Assembly: GCA_937916505.1 (NCBI GenBank)
Contig: CALFSW010000267.1
Span: forward strand, 1 to 56,850
Length of the DNA stretch: 56,850 nucleotides
Direction of reading: 5' to 3'
Origin: an uncultured Verrucomicrobiales bacterium
GTDB lineage: Bacteria; Verrucomicrobiota; Verrucomicrobiia; Verrucomicrobiales; Akkermansiaceae
Shown here: piece by piece, positions 1-8,611 of the stretch
Position numbering within the stretch: the first letter of the stretch is position 1
Layout: each line of letters begins with the position of its first letter
Notes under the pieces: model-generated
Told to the model about the DNA's origin: nothing
Database searches by the model: none
What the model saw: the letters and a program-made list of their open reading frames with translations, nothing else
Translations under genes and position numbers: made by a program

Positions 1-209
1 GTGTCATCACCCTCGATTGACCAGGCTCCGCTTGCGGCACTGTAAACCGCTGGAATTGGAGAATTGCCGGTTGCTTCTTGCACAAATCCACCATCGTTGA
101 TGTCAAAGTTTTCATCAAGAAGGAGTTGTGCCGAGGCGGATCCCAGCAGGGCGGCCGAGCAGCCGAGAATCGCCGAGATTGAATTATGTTTCGCTTTTAG
201 ATGTATCAT
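1..209 (-). CDS. Secreted protein, N-terminal part only (cut by window edge)
   Basis: Reading leftwards from an ATG at 209, the frame is open to the window edge (about 69 codons). It starts with a basic segment, then a hydrophobic stretch ending in an A-S-A-type signal peptidase site (GSASA then QLLLDEN). The mature start, with D-E-N-F-D followed by D-G-G-F, is typical of secreted PEP-CTERM or autotransporter-like beta-rich proteins in Verrucomicrobiota. The domain that would decide the function lies outside the window. It is probably a surface or extracellular protein, and the specific role is unknown. Confidence 0.6.
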   Translation of the reverse strand, partial: MIHLKAKHNSISAILGCSAALLGSASAQLLLDENFDINDGGFVQEATGNSPIPAVYSAASGAWSIEGDD

Positions 210-298
210 GATTTTTTTAAAATACTCTCTAGGAAAGCGTTATCCCCGGCATCCGTCAATGAGTTTCGGCGGTAACTGCCATAGGAGTTTCGGAAAGC

Positions 299-2623
299 CT
301 ACTTTTGGGCCTGATACTGTGCTGAAAGTTCTTCGAGGCTGCTTTTGGTAAAAGTCTTCCAGGCAGAGAGCCGGTATCTCTCCGCGCGACAATCCTGGGA
401 TATGGCCATGAGAACCTCTTCGCCATTTCTCTTCGCGATCCAGTCGAGAAACGCGGCGGTTTCGGGACCACCGTCGAGGTTCCTTTTACGATCCGGTTTG
501 GCGGGAACTTCGCCGCATAGCCTGGAACTCATTCCAGTGACGAACCAGAGCGGGGCCGTGACGGGGTAATTTTGAATCCGGGGAACGAGTTGTTTGATCG
601 TCCAAGTCCGGGCTTCTTCCGGAGTCAGCTTTCCCGGTTCGCCCGCTTTGACCACAAAATCGCGAGGAGTTTTGGGGTCATGTGCCAGCCCCAGTCTGGT
701 TGCAAGCGAGAGCCATTCGGCAAAAAAAGTGCGTCGAATCACGGTAATTTCGTCCCGCAGTTCGGGGAATTCCCCAAAGTCGGCTCTAAACGTGAGTTGG
801 ATTTTTTCCTTGGTGATGGGAATTTCAATTTCCCGGCTTTCCTCGTGGACGGGCATGAGGAGAGGTTCGGAGAGGGTGACGTCATGGAGGACGAGGGGGT
901 CGTCCTGCGGGGCGGTGGCCCGAAGGCGAACGAACCGGGTGCCTTCGGGGACGGTCACGGCGGCAAGGCCATCGAAGAATTCCGTGGCGGCGTCCCATTC
1001 CCGGCCATCCGGAGAGAGATCGAGGACGCCCGCGATCAGGGTGCCCGGGGCATCCCCGCCTGCGCCGCCGGCCCGGCCCGTGGCGACGGTCACATCGCCA
1101 GAGACAGGCCAGGGAAATTCAAGAGTGAGATGATCCCCTTTTTTCAGTCCTTCCGCAGCCCAGAAGAAAGAGTCATCTTTCCCATCAAAGATGGAATCGG
1201 GTTGATGAAGGTCCCGCGCCGCAATGGGAGTCGTGATCCTGGTTCCGCCAAGAGCTCCGACAGGTGGGTCGTATGCCGTGGCGGCGTAAATCTGCATCAA
1301 GGGGTAACGAGCGGCGAGTTCGTCGAGTCGTGTCCGAAAATCCGGGTAATCCAGTTCCCCGGCAGGTCGCCAGGTGGCTTCCGCGAAGGCCGCGAGACGG
1401 GGAAAGACAAGGTGCTGGAGCTTGGGAAAGTCCGGGACGTATTGCGTCCGCAGAGAAGCTTGCGCAACTGTGGCAGATTTTAATTGGTAGACTTCATGGA
1501 TCGGATTGAAGCCGTTTTCCGCCTCCAGTTTGGGAGAGAGAAGAAGCTCGGCGTCCCTGGGGCGGCCGTAGACTGAGAAGTCGGAAGTGGGGATCGAGTG
1601 GCTTTCGAAGAGCTCCTTTTTTCTTTGGGCGAGGAGGACTGCCAGCTGCTTGTGGAAGTTGTCGTCCCTGCCTTCGACGCGGATATTTTTTGAGGGGAAG
1701 ATGGTGGCAACTTCGGCAAAGAGATCGTCGATGAACTGAAGCGTTTTTTCGTCTTGCCTGACGCCAACCGCACGCTTCTCCCACGTTGCGGCCACTGTCA
1801 CCGCTTCTTTCCCGAGTTCGGGGTAGGCGGCAATGAGGGAGGAGGCTCCGGAGACGAAGGTGAAAGCGGGGACGAGTTCGATCTGTTTGGAGGCGGCATA
1901 GGCGACGAGTTCCTTGAGATTCTCCTGGGTGTAATATCCTCCGTATTCGGTGGAGTCGCTTCCGGTGGGGTCTCCATAGGGGGGCGTTGAAGGCCTGATG
2001 CTCCCGACTTCGTGGAGTCGCGGGAATTTCAAACTTTCCATGCGCCATCCGTGATCGCCATTGAGTTGGAGGTGGAGTTCGTTGATTTTGTGGAATGAGA
2101 GCCAGTCGATGAGTAAATTGAGATCCGTGGTGGGGAAAAGGTGTGCACTGAGGTCGAGGTGGAAAATGCGGCGCTTGGTTTCGGGCCAGTCCTCAATGGT
2201 CTGGGCCGGGATGAGGACACGAGGGAAGGGTTCTTTTGCGACCGGGAGAAGTTGCACAAATGTCTGCACGCCGTGCATCAGGCCGGCGGGATCACTGCCG
2301 GTGATGGTGACGCCCCCGGGAGTGATCTCGAGATGGTAAAAGCCTTCTTTTCCGGAATCGGCGAGGCCCAACCGGATGGCGCGTTTGATTTTCATGCGCC
2401 CGATCTGGGCGGGGGTGCGGGAGCGATGAAGGTAGCCGGTGGTTTTTTGGAGAGCCTTGGTCAGGATCCCGGCGTGGTTTGCGAGGTTCCCGGGTGCGAT
2501 GACCGTGGTTTGAACATCAACGATCAACTCCCCGAAACCGGGTTCGATTTGACGGGGCGCCGGGATGAGCGCAGCTGCCAGAGAATGAAGGAGTGCGGCG
2601 AAAATGATGAAAGGATGCCTCAT
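299..2623 (-). CDS. Degenerate GH20 hexosaminidase-like protein fused to a basic-secretory-protein-like domain
   Basis: A secreted protein of 774 residues. I chose the ATG at 2623 because a signal peptide (MRHPFIIF..., A-rich) starts there; an in-frame start at 2713 would put 30 polar residues in front. Residues about 20-140 resemble the N-terminal GH20 domain and about 145-420 the GH20 barrel (FPRLAAFAEATW near its end). Where family members have the catalytic G-G-D-E, this protein has E-G-R-D-D (about 317-321), and the following barrel section looks shortened. A beta-sandwich-like region follows (about 450-590). The C-terminus (about 610-774) resembles the basic secretory protein family (APLWFVTG, then T-A-A-F-L-D-W) but has no HExxH zinc site. 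The best reading is a secreted pseudoenzyme or binding protein for amino-sugar glycans. It is divergent from the sialate esterase gene. Confidence 0.8.
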   Translation of the reverse strand: MRHPFIIFAALLHSLAAALIPAPRQIEPGFGELIVDVQTTVIAPGNLANHAGILTKALQKTTGYLHRSRTPAQIGRMKIKRAIRLGLADSGKEGFYHLEITPGGVTITGSDPAGLMHGVQTFVQLLPVAKEPFPRVLIPAQTIEDWPETKRRIFHLDLSAHLFPTTDLNLLIDWLSFHKINELHLQLNGDHGWRMESLKFPRLHEVGSIRPSTPPYGDPTGSDSTEYGGYYTQENLKELVAYAASKQIELVPAFTFVSGASSLIAAYPELGKEAVTVAATWEKRAVGVRQDEKTLQFIDDLFAEVATIFPSKNIRVEGRDDNFHKQLAVLLAQRKKELFESHSIPTSDFSVYGRPRDAELLLSPKLEAENGFNPIHEVYQLKSATVAQASLRTQYVPDFPKLQHLVFPRLAAFAEATWRPAGELDYPDFRTRLDELAARYPLMQIYAATAYDPPVGALGGTRITTPIAARDLHQPDSIFDGKDDSFFWAAEGLKKGDHLTLEFPWPVSGDVTVATGRAGGAGGDAPGTLIAGVLDLSPDGREWDAATEFFDGLAAVTVPEGTRFVRLRATAPQDDPLVLHDVTLSEPLLMPVHEESREIEIPITKEKIQLTFRADFGEFPELRDEITVIRRTFFAEWLSLATRLGLAHDPKTPRDFVVKAGEPGKLTPEEARTWTIKQLVPRIQNYPVTAPLWFVTGMSSRLCGEVPAKPDRKRNLDGGPETAAFLDWIAKRNGEEVLMAISQDCRAERYRLSAWKTFTKSSLEELSAQYQAQK

Positions 2624-2715
2624 GCCGAAAAGATGGAGTCCCCTTTTCTCCAGCGCAAGAAGACAAGCGGAAAGACTGGGGTGGTTGGTTTCGTATGCAA
2701 CGCATCGTTTCATCC

Positions 2716-4242
2716 ATGAAAAATATCCTAATTGCTCTCATACTCACGGCTCTTCCTTCGCTTGCGGGTCTCAAGCTCCCTCAAATCTTCTCCGACGGGA
2801 TGGTTTTGCAGCGGGATACCACTGCCCGCATCTGGGGGTGGACGGATGCCAATGCTCCTGTGAAGGTGGTTTTTTCAGGAAAAACCCATGAAACCAAGGC
2901 CGACCAGAATGGCGACTGGCATGTTGATTTGAAAGGACTGAAGGCGACGGCAGAGGGCAGCACTCTTGCCGTTGAGGTTCCCGGCGCAAGCAAGGTGATT
3001 CAAAATGTCCTCGTCGGCGAGGTCTGGCTGGCATCGGGCCAATCGAATATGGAGTGGCGCGTCTCGAGCAGTGACAACGCCAAGGAGGAGATTGCGAAAG
3101 CAAATGATCCCCTTCTCCGGGTTTATGTTTCCGCCAATGTTGCCGAGAACAAGCCGCAGAAGGATTGGCAGGGTTCCTGGAAATCAACCGAACCGGCCAA
3201 TACCGGGAGCTTCACGGCGGTGGGATATTACTTTGCGAAACGTCTTCGCGCCGAGCTCGGTGTGCCCGTGGGAGTTGTGGAATGTGCCTGGGGAGGAAAG
3301 CCGGTGCAGGCCTTCACCAGTGAGGAAGCCTTAAGAGAACTCCCGGCAGGCAAAACCCTGCTCGAGGACAAGGCCAAAGCTATTTCGGCTTATGACCCCG
3401 GCAAGGCGGAGGCGGAGTTTCAGAAACAGCAGAAGATCTACGAGGATAAGATTGCGCAGTGGAAGAAAGACAAAAAGGGGCGTCAGCCCAGAGGTCCCCG
3501 CAAGGGCGTTGATCCGGGGAAGAATCCCAGCATGCCGTCGACCATCTATAACGGGATGATCGCCCCCATTGTGGGATACGGAAATCGCGGGGCCATTTGG
3601 TATCAGGGCGAATCCAATGCCAACCGGGGCACGGCCGGACAGTATGAGGAACTCATGGGCTGCATGGTGGCTGATTGGCGTCAGCGCTGGGGTCACGACC
3701 TTTCCTTCTACTGGGTTCAGCTTGCCAACTTCCGCGAGCCGACCAAAGAGCCCGGCATTGAGAGTGACTGGGTGGTGGTGCAGGACGAAATGCGTCGCGC
3801 ACTGAAGTCCATCCCGAAGAGCGGAATGGCCGTGATCAATGACATCGGCGCGGCCAGGGACATTCACCCCAAGAATAAGCACGATGTGGGTGATCGACTC
3901 GCCCGCTGGGCCTTGGTGCAGGACTACGGCAACAAAAAGATCGTGATGTCCGGACCGCTTTATTCCGGGATGGAGAAGAAGGACGGTAAGATCATTGTTT
4001 CCTTCGACCATGCCGATGGCTTGAAGTCCCGCGACGGGAAAGAGCTTCAGCGATTTGAAATCGCCGGTGTCGATGGCAAGTGGCATTGGGCCAAGGCCAC
4101 GATTGATCACGACAAAGTGATTCTTTGGCATGATGATCTCAAGGAGCCTGTCAAAGCACGTTATGCCTGGGCCGCCAATCCGGAGGGTGCCAATCTTGTG
4201 AATGGTGAAGGTCTCCCTACGAGCTGCTTTACCACGGAGTGA
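2716..4242 (+). CDS. Sialate O-acetylesterase (SGNH/SASA family), secreted
   Basis: 508 residues starting MKNILIAL, a signal peptide ending near residue 18. The protein would remove O-acetyl groups from sialic acids or related acetylated glycans outside the cytoplasm. The SGNH nucleophile motif G-Q-S-N-M is at about 108-112, the glycine block motif is seen in W-Y-Q-G-E-S-N, and the catalytic Asp-His pair is in D-I-H-P-K-N-K followed by V-G-D-R-L-A. This order is the normal layout of the family. An upstream in-frame start at 2695 is less likely because the signal peptide begins at 2716. The next gene begins 3 bases after its stop, so the two probably form an operon for removing glycan esters. 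Confidence 0.93.
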   Translation: MKNILIALILTALPSLAGLKLPQIFSDGMVLQRDTTARIWGWTDANAPVKVVFSGKTHETKADQNGDWHVDLKGLKATAEGSTLAVEVPGASKVIQNVLVGEVWLASGQSNMEWRVSSSDNAKEEIAKANDPLLRVYVSANVAENKPQKDWQGSWKSTEPANTGSFTAVGYYFAKRLRAELGVPVGVVECAWGGKPVQAFTSEEALRELPAGKTLLEDKAKAISAYDPGKAEAEFQKQQKIYEDKIAQWKKDKKGRQPRGPRKGVDPGKNPSMPSTIYNGMIAPIVGYGNRGAIWYQGESNANRGTAGQYEELMGCMVADWRQRWGHDLSFYWVQLANFREPTKEPGIESDWVVVQDEMRRALKSIPKSGMAVINDIGAARDIHPKNKHDVGDRLARWALVQDYGNKKIVMSGPLYSGMEKKDGKIIVSFDHADGLKSRDGKELQRFEIAGVDGKWHWAKATIDHDKVILWHDDLKEPVKARYAWAANPEGANLVNGEGLPTSCFTTE

Positions 4243-4245
4243 CTC

Positions 4246-6372
4246 GTGAGATTTCTCCCGCTTGTTCTCGCCGTGCTCGTTTCTCCGCTCGCGAAAGCGG
4301 AAAAGCGGCCCTACGCCCGGCAGGGTCTCCCGCCCCTGCTCGAATTTCTCGATGGTCGGGGGGTGAAGACGCCGGAAGATTGGATGAAGCGACGGCAGGA
4401 AATCCGCTCCCTGCTCATGACCCATTTCATCGGCACCTTTCCCTCCGAAGTGCCGCAGATGGCCGACGCCGGGGTGGTTTCGGATGAAAGGCAGGCGGAC
4501 GGTTCGAGGCGAAGACGGATCCGCCTCACCTGGACCACGCCCAAGCGGGCCTCTTTCGAAATGGCGATCTGGACCCCGCCGGGGGAAGGGCCGTTTCCAC
4601 TTCTGCTGACAGCGCCCAAAGACTACCAGCGCTTGTGGGCGAAAGACGCGCTGGCCCGCGGCTATGCGGTCTGCCTGTTTCCCGGCGTCGACAGCCATCA
4701 CCGGGAACCGGACTACCCGGGCTATGAAAAGGTGTGGGAGACCTTTCGCCGCGAATATCCGAAAGCGACCTGGACCGAGATCAGCACCAAGGGTTGGCTG
4801 GCGAGCCGCTGTATCGACTACTTGCTTAGTGAAAAGAGCGTGGTGCGCATCGAGCCGGAGCACATTGCCATCATGGGATTCTCGCGCTATGGCAAACAGG
4901 CCTTGATCGCCGCGGCTCTCGATTCCCGGATCACCTGTGTCGTGGCCCGCAGTCCCGGCTCACCGGGTTCCTCCCCCTATCGGCTCACCAGCCGCAACAC
5001 CTTTGCCGAAGATCCCACCGATTTTCCCGGGCAGTGGTTTCTGCCCTCGCTGCGTGCTTATCAAGGACGCGAACACGAATTGCCCATCGACGCGCACGGG
5101 TGGTATGCCTTGATCGCACCGCGGCGATGTCTGGTTCACACCGCGCACAACGACGGTTCCGAGCCGACCTTCGCCACCGAAAAGGCCTACCTGGAAGGAC
5201 GAAGCGTCTATCGGTTCCTCAAGGCCGAAGAAAACCTCCGCGTTGACTATCGATCCGGCGGCCATGGCTCGGTGGGCCCGGAGCGAATCCCGGCCGCGGA
5301 TCGCAAACGCAACCTTGATTGGATCGACCTTTCCTTCGGCCGCGGCCCGGCTCGTTCGCAAGATTTCCCGGAGCATCTGCTGCATGACTTTGACTGGGAG
5401 GTGTGGCGGGCCCGGCAAGACGCCGCCGGGCTGGCAAGCGACCGGAGCGATGCGATCCACGACCGGTTGAACTGGGTTCTGGGAGAGGCTCCGAAATCGC
5501 TGCCCAAGGTCGATCAGCCGGAATTCCTCACGAAAGAGGAATCCAGCCTGATGACCCACGATCGCTGGATGCCCAAAGATGTCCGCCGGGTCCCCATTCG
5601 TTTTGGTGACGGAGTTCGCGGAAATTTGTATTTCAAGGCGGGACTTACGGAGCCGGCACCGGTTGTGGTCTGGTTGCACCCCCTCTCGTATCACAGTGGC
5701 TACAACGAAGGATATGGCGTGCAGGGTACAACCGTTTACCACCGCCTGGCACAGGAAGGGTTTGCGGTCATCGCCTACGACCAATGTGGCTTCGGCTTGC
5801 GCCTGCTGGAGGGAACGACATTTTACGACCGGAATCCCAAATGGTCCCGGCTTGGCCGGATGGTTCGGGATGCCAGAGCGGCCGTGGCCTTCGCGGTCGA
5901 GGGTCGGGGTGCCACCCAATCTGCGATTCCGAAGCTGGATGCCAAGCGGGTCTTTCTTCTTGGATATTCCGTGGGCGCGATGACCGCGATGTATACCGCA
6001 GCGCTGGATAATGGAGTGGCCGGATTTGCCTGCTTTAGCGGTTGGACACCGATGCGTAATGGATCAAATAGACGCCTCTGGGAACTGCACGCGCTGGTGC
6101 CACGCCTCGGGCTTTACGAAGGCCGGGAAAATGAGCTGCCGCTGGATTACCACAACATCCTGCAGCTCGCCGCACGCAAGCCCTGCCTGTTGGTGACGCC
6201 CAGACGCGATCGTTTTGCGGATCACGAGGCTGTGGCCGAAACGATCGGGCGTCTGAAGGAAGGGAGGGACACGATTTCCTGGCACGCTCCGGATGACATC
6301 AACCGTTTCCAAGCCGACCAACACAAAAAATTTCTTGATTGGGTTCACACAGTGAAGGCACCGACTGAATGA
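4246..6372 (+). CDS. Tandem alpha/beta-hydrolase (two esterase domains in one secreted protein)
   Basis: 708 residues from a GTG start directly after the esterase stop, with a signal peptide (R-F-L-P-L-V-L-A...L-A-K-A). The N-terminal domain (about 30-390) has a nucleophile elbow G-F-S-R-Y-G-K at 211-217 and a G-G-H-G-S histidine site, resembling glucuronoyl-esterase/acetylxylan-esterase-like hydrolases that carry G-C-S-R-N-G-K. The C-terminal domain (about 440-705) is a second alpha/beta hydrolase with elbow G-Y-S-V-G near 573, like the dienelactone-hydrolase group. Both nucleophile serines are present, so both halves may be active. It is co-oriented and nearly overlapping with the sialate O-acetylesterase, suggesting joint de-esterification of a complex polysaccharide. 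The substrate is an inference. Confidence 0.85.
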   Translation: MRFLPLVLAVLVSPLAKAEKRPYARQGLPPLLEFLDGRGVKTPEDWMKRRQEIRSLLMTHFIGTFPSEVPQMADAGVVSDERQADGSRRRRIRLTWTTPKRASFEMAIWTPPGEGPFPLLLTAPKDYQRLWAKDALARGYAVCLFPGVDSHHREPDYPGYEKVWETFRREYPKATWTEISTKGWLASRCIDYLLSEKSVVRIEPEHIAIMGFSRYGKQALIAAALDSRITCVVARSPGSPGSSPYRLTSRNTFAEDPTDFPGQWFLPSLRAYQGREHELPIDAHGWYALIAPRRCLVHTAHNDGSEPTFATEKAYLEGRSVYRFLKAEENLRVDYRSGGHGSVGPERIPAADRKRNLDWIDLSFGRGPARSQDFPEHLLHDFDWEVWRARQDAAGLASDRSDAIHDRLNWVLGEAPKSLPKVDQPEFLTKEESSLMTHDRWMPKDVRRVPIRFGDGVRGNLYFKAGLTEPAPVVVWLHPLSYHSGYNEGYGVQGTTVYHRLAQEGFAVIAYDQCGFGLRLLEGTTFYDRNPKWSRLGRMVRDARAAVAFAVEGRGATQSAIPKLDAKRVFLLGYSVGAMTAMYTAALDNGVAGFACFSGWTPMRNGSNRRLWELHALVPRLGLYEGRENELPLDYHNILQLAARKPCLLVTPRRDRFADHEAVAETIGRLKEGRDTISWHAPDDINRFQADQHKKFLDWVHTVKAPTE

Positions 6373-6489
6373 ACAGGATCAAATTCATGTGAGCCGGTTT
6401 GGTGACAGACACTTGCGATTGCCAGAAACAAACGACATCCCGGACGTCGGGACAGCCCAAGCGTTGTGAACGGACTCAAAGACCGGATT

Positions 6490-7029
6490 CTACCCGGAAG
6501 TCCGGAATTTCCTGGTCAGTCTTTTTGCGCAGTTGATCTGGGCTCCGGTTTCCAGACAGCATTTGCGTTTCGCCCGGATCCAATCGACGGGGTCGGTGCC
6601 CTTTGGGATGAAGCCGGCTTTGGCGCACCAGGCGATGATGAATTGCCCGGTTCGGCCACAGCCTGCGACACAATGGATGACGACGGGTTCTTTGTCACGA
6701 TGGTGCCGGTCCATGAGATTGAGGAAGGTTTCAATCTGGTCATCGGCGGGCACGCCGTAGTCGGGGACGTTGATGTGGTGATAGGCGAACTGATCAGGGA
6801 CATCCCGACGATTGTCGAACTCGCAGCAGTTGACGACGGCACGGACCTTTTCTTTGGCATAGATGTCGAAGACGTATGGGTCCGGCCACCAAGAAGCCGC
6901 GATGACGTCTTTCACGATCCAGGTGAAGGGCTCGGTTCTTTCCGGTTGGCCTTTTTCAGGCCAATACCATGGGCGAATGGGTTTTGGCATTGGTTGGGAA
7001 TGACTCGCGCTGATACCCCTACCGGGCAC
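6490..7029 (-). CDS. Dual-specificity / tyrosine phosphatase family protein
   Basis: 179 residues. The signature of cysteine-dependent phosphatases is plain: H-C-V-A-G-C-G-R-T-G (C-x5-R), with the general-acid Asp probably in V-P-D-Y-G-V-P upstream, the usual order for small dual-specificity phosphatases. It would dephosphorylate protein tyrosine/serine residues or another phosphoester. There is no signal peptide or membrane segment. A second in-frame ATG 13 codons later (M-P-K-P-I-R-P-W at about 6990) is an equally possible start. It lies just beyond, and in the same direction as, the M32 carboxypeptidase (28-base gap), so it may be co-transcribed with it. Confidence 0.85.
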   Translation of the reverse strand: MPGRGISASHSQPMPKPIRPWYWPEKGQPERTEPFTWIVKDVIAASWWPDPYVFDIYAKEKVRAVVNCCEFDNRRDVPDQFAYHHINVPDYGVPADDQIETFLNLMDRHHRDKEPVVIHCVAGCGRTGQFIIAWCAKAGFIPKGTDPVDWIRAKRKCCLETGAQINCAKRLTRKFRTSG

Positions 7030-7057
7030 TTTGGGCGGGATTTTGGGGGTGGTGAGT

Positions 7058-8488
7058 TTAGCGGATGAAACGGCTGCGAAGGTGTTTTAAGTAGGGGGCG
7101 GGGTCGGTTTTGGAGCCGGTGGCTTGTTCCATGAGATCTTGGGGGAAGAGGGTGGAGCCGTGGCGGTGGATGTTTTTTTGCATCCAGGCAAGGAGGGGGA
7201 GGAAGTCGCCTTTGGCAAAGGCGGAGGAGACTTCGGGGTCTTTTTGGGCGGCTTCGAAGAGTTGGGCGGAGTTGATGTTGCCGAGGGAGTAGGTGGCGAA
7301 GTAGCCGAGGCCTCCCATGGACCAGTGGATGTCCTGGAGGCAGCCTTCGGTGTCGTTTTTGGGACGGAAGCCGAAGAGTTTTTCGAAGGATTCATTCCAG
7401 GCGGCGGGGACGTCGGCGACTTCGAGTTCGCCGGCGAGGAGGGCTCGTTCGAGTTTGAAGCGGAGGAGGATGTGGAGGTCGTAGGTGGCTTCATCGGCCT
7501 CGACGCGGATGGCGGAATAGGCGGCGCGGTTGACGGCGGGGAGGAAGGCATCGAGTGAGATGCCTTGAAGGTGGGGGAAGAGTTCCTGGGCGCGTGGATA
7601 CCATTTTTCCCAGAAGGGGCGGGAGCGGCCGACGTGGTTTTCCCAGAGACGGGATTGCGATTCGTGGATGCCGAGGGAGACGGCGTGGCCGGAGGGGAGG
7701 TGGAAATCGGAGGCGGGGAGGCCTTGCTCGTAGAGGCCGTGGCCGGTTTCGTGCATCACGCCGAAGAGGGAGGAGGCGAAGTCGTGGTCTTCATAGCGGG
7801 TGGTGAGACGGACGTCGGCGGGGCCGAGGGTGGTGCAAAAGGGGTGGGCGGTGGTGTCGATACGGCCTTGGGAGAAATCGAAGCCGAGGGATTCGGCGAC
7901 TTCAAGGTTGAGGGTTTGTTGGGCGTGGAGGGGAGCGGGGCCGTGGAGAAAGTCGACGGGGATGGATGAAGAAGCCTCGACGGCCGCGGCGGCGATTTGG
8001 GCGAGTTCGGTGTCGATGGAGTCGAAGAGTGCGGCGACCTCGCGGGTTTTGGCTCCGCGTTCGTATTCGGCGAGGAGGGCGTCGTAGGGTTCGTCCTCAA
8101 AGCCCCAGTGGTCGGCTTTTACGCGGGCGATCTCGAGGAGCTTGGTGAGGTGGGGGGCGAAGGTGCTAAATTCGTTCTTTTCGCGGGCTTCGGACCAAGC
8201 GGCTTTGGCGAGGGAGGAGGTTTCGGAGTCGCGCTCGACGAGTTCCTGCGGGAGTTTGGTGGCGCGTTCGTAGCGGTGGGTGAGTTCGCGTTGGTTGGCG
8301 GGGTCGAGCGAGGCAAGGCCGTCGCGGAAGGCCCCGGATGTTTGGAGTTTGTGGATACGTCCCTGAAGGTAAGCGAGTTGCTTGGCGCGGTGGGCCACCG
8401 ATTGGGACGGGGCGTAGGTTTCCTGATCCCAATCGAGAGTGGCTGAGGCGGAGGAAAGAAGGGAGATTTCCTGAAGGAGGTCTTGCAT
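7058..8488 (-). CDS. M32 family metallocarboxypeptidase (Taq carboxypeptidase type)
   Basis: 476 residues from the ATG at 8488; earlier in-frame starts (up to 8653) add residues that do not look like the family, while M-Q-D-L-L-Q-E-I...L-D-W-D-Q-E-T is the classic M32 beginning. The protein removes C-terminal amino acids from peptides in the cytoplasm, using zinc. The zinc motif H-E-T-G-H is at about 245-249, followed by G-L-Y-E-Q-G, and the H-E-S-Q-S-R-L-W-E-N motif of M32 is present. The length is normal for the family. It diverges from the kinase-like gene at 8612 with a 123-base intergenic region. Confidence 0.93.
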   Translation of the reverse strand: MQDLLQEISLLSSASATLDWDQETYAPSQSVAHRAKQLAYLQGRIHKLQTSGAFRDGLASLDPANQRELTHRYERATKLPQELVERDSETSSLAKAAWSEAREKNEFSTFAPHLTKLLEIARVKADHWGFEDEPYDALLAEYERGAKTREVAALFDSIDTELAQIAAAAVEASSSIPVDFLHGPAPLHAQQTLNLEVAESLGFDFSQGRIDTTAHPFCTTLGPADVRLTTRYEDHDFASSLFGVMHETGHGLYEQGLPASDFHLPSGHAVSLGIHESQSRLWENHVGRSRPFWEKWYPRAQELFPHLQGISLDAFLPAVNRAAYSAIRVEADEATYDLHILLRFKLERALLAGELEVADVPAAWNESFEKLFGFRPKNDTEGCLQDIHWSMGGLGYFATYSLGNINSAQLFEAAQKDPEVSSAFAKGDFLPLLAWMQKNIHRHGSTLFPQDLMEQATGSKTDPAPYLKHLRSRFIR

Positions 8489-8611
8489 GAGGCCATTGTA
8501 TCGGAAGGGGCCCGGTTCGTCCATCGGTGGGAATTTGACATCTTTGTCAAAAGGTTTTCTGGCACGAACGGAAGGACTGGAGGATACTTTACGTAACCCC
8601 TCATTGTTAAA

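Noticed and set aside
572-1483. A 303-codon plus-strand frame opposite the GH20-like gene
   Set aside because: It is antisense to a protein with recognised domains, and its translation is unlike any family.
3331-4863. A long 510-codon minus-strand frame opposite the sialate esterase and hydrolase genes
   Set aside because: It is antisense to two clear genes with strong motifs, and its translation has no family features; it is a shadow caused by high GC.
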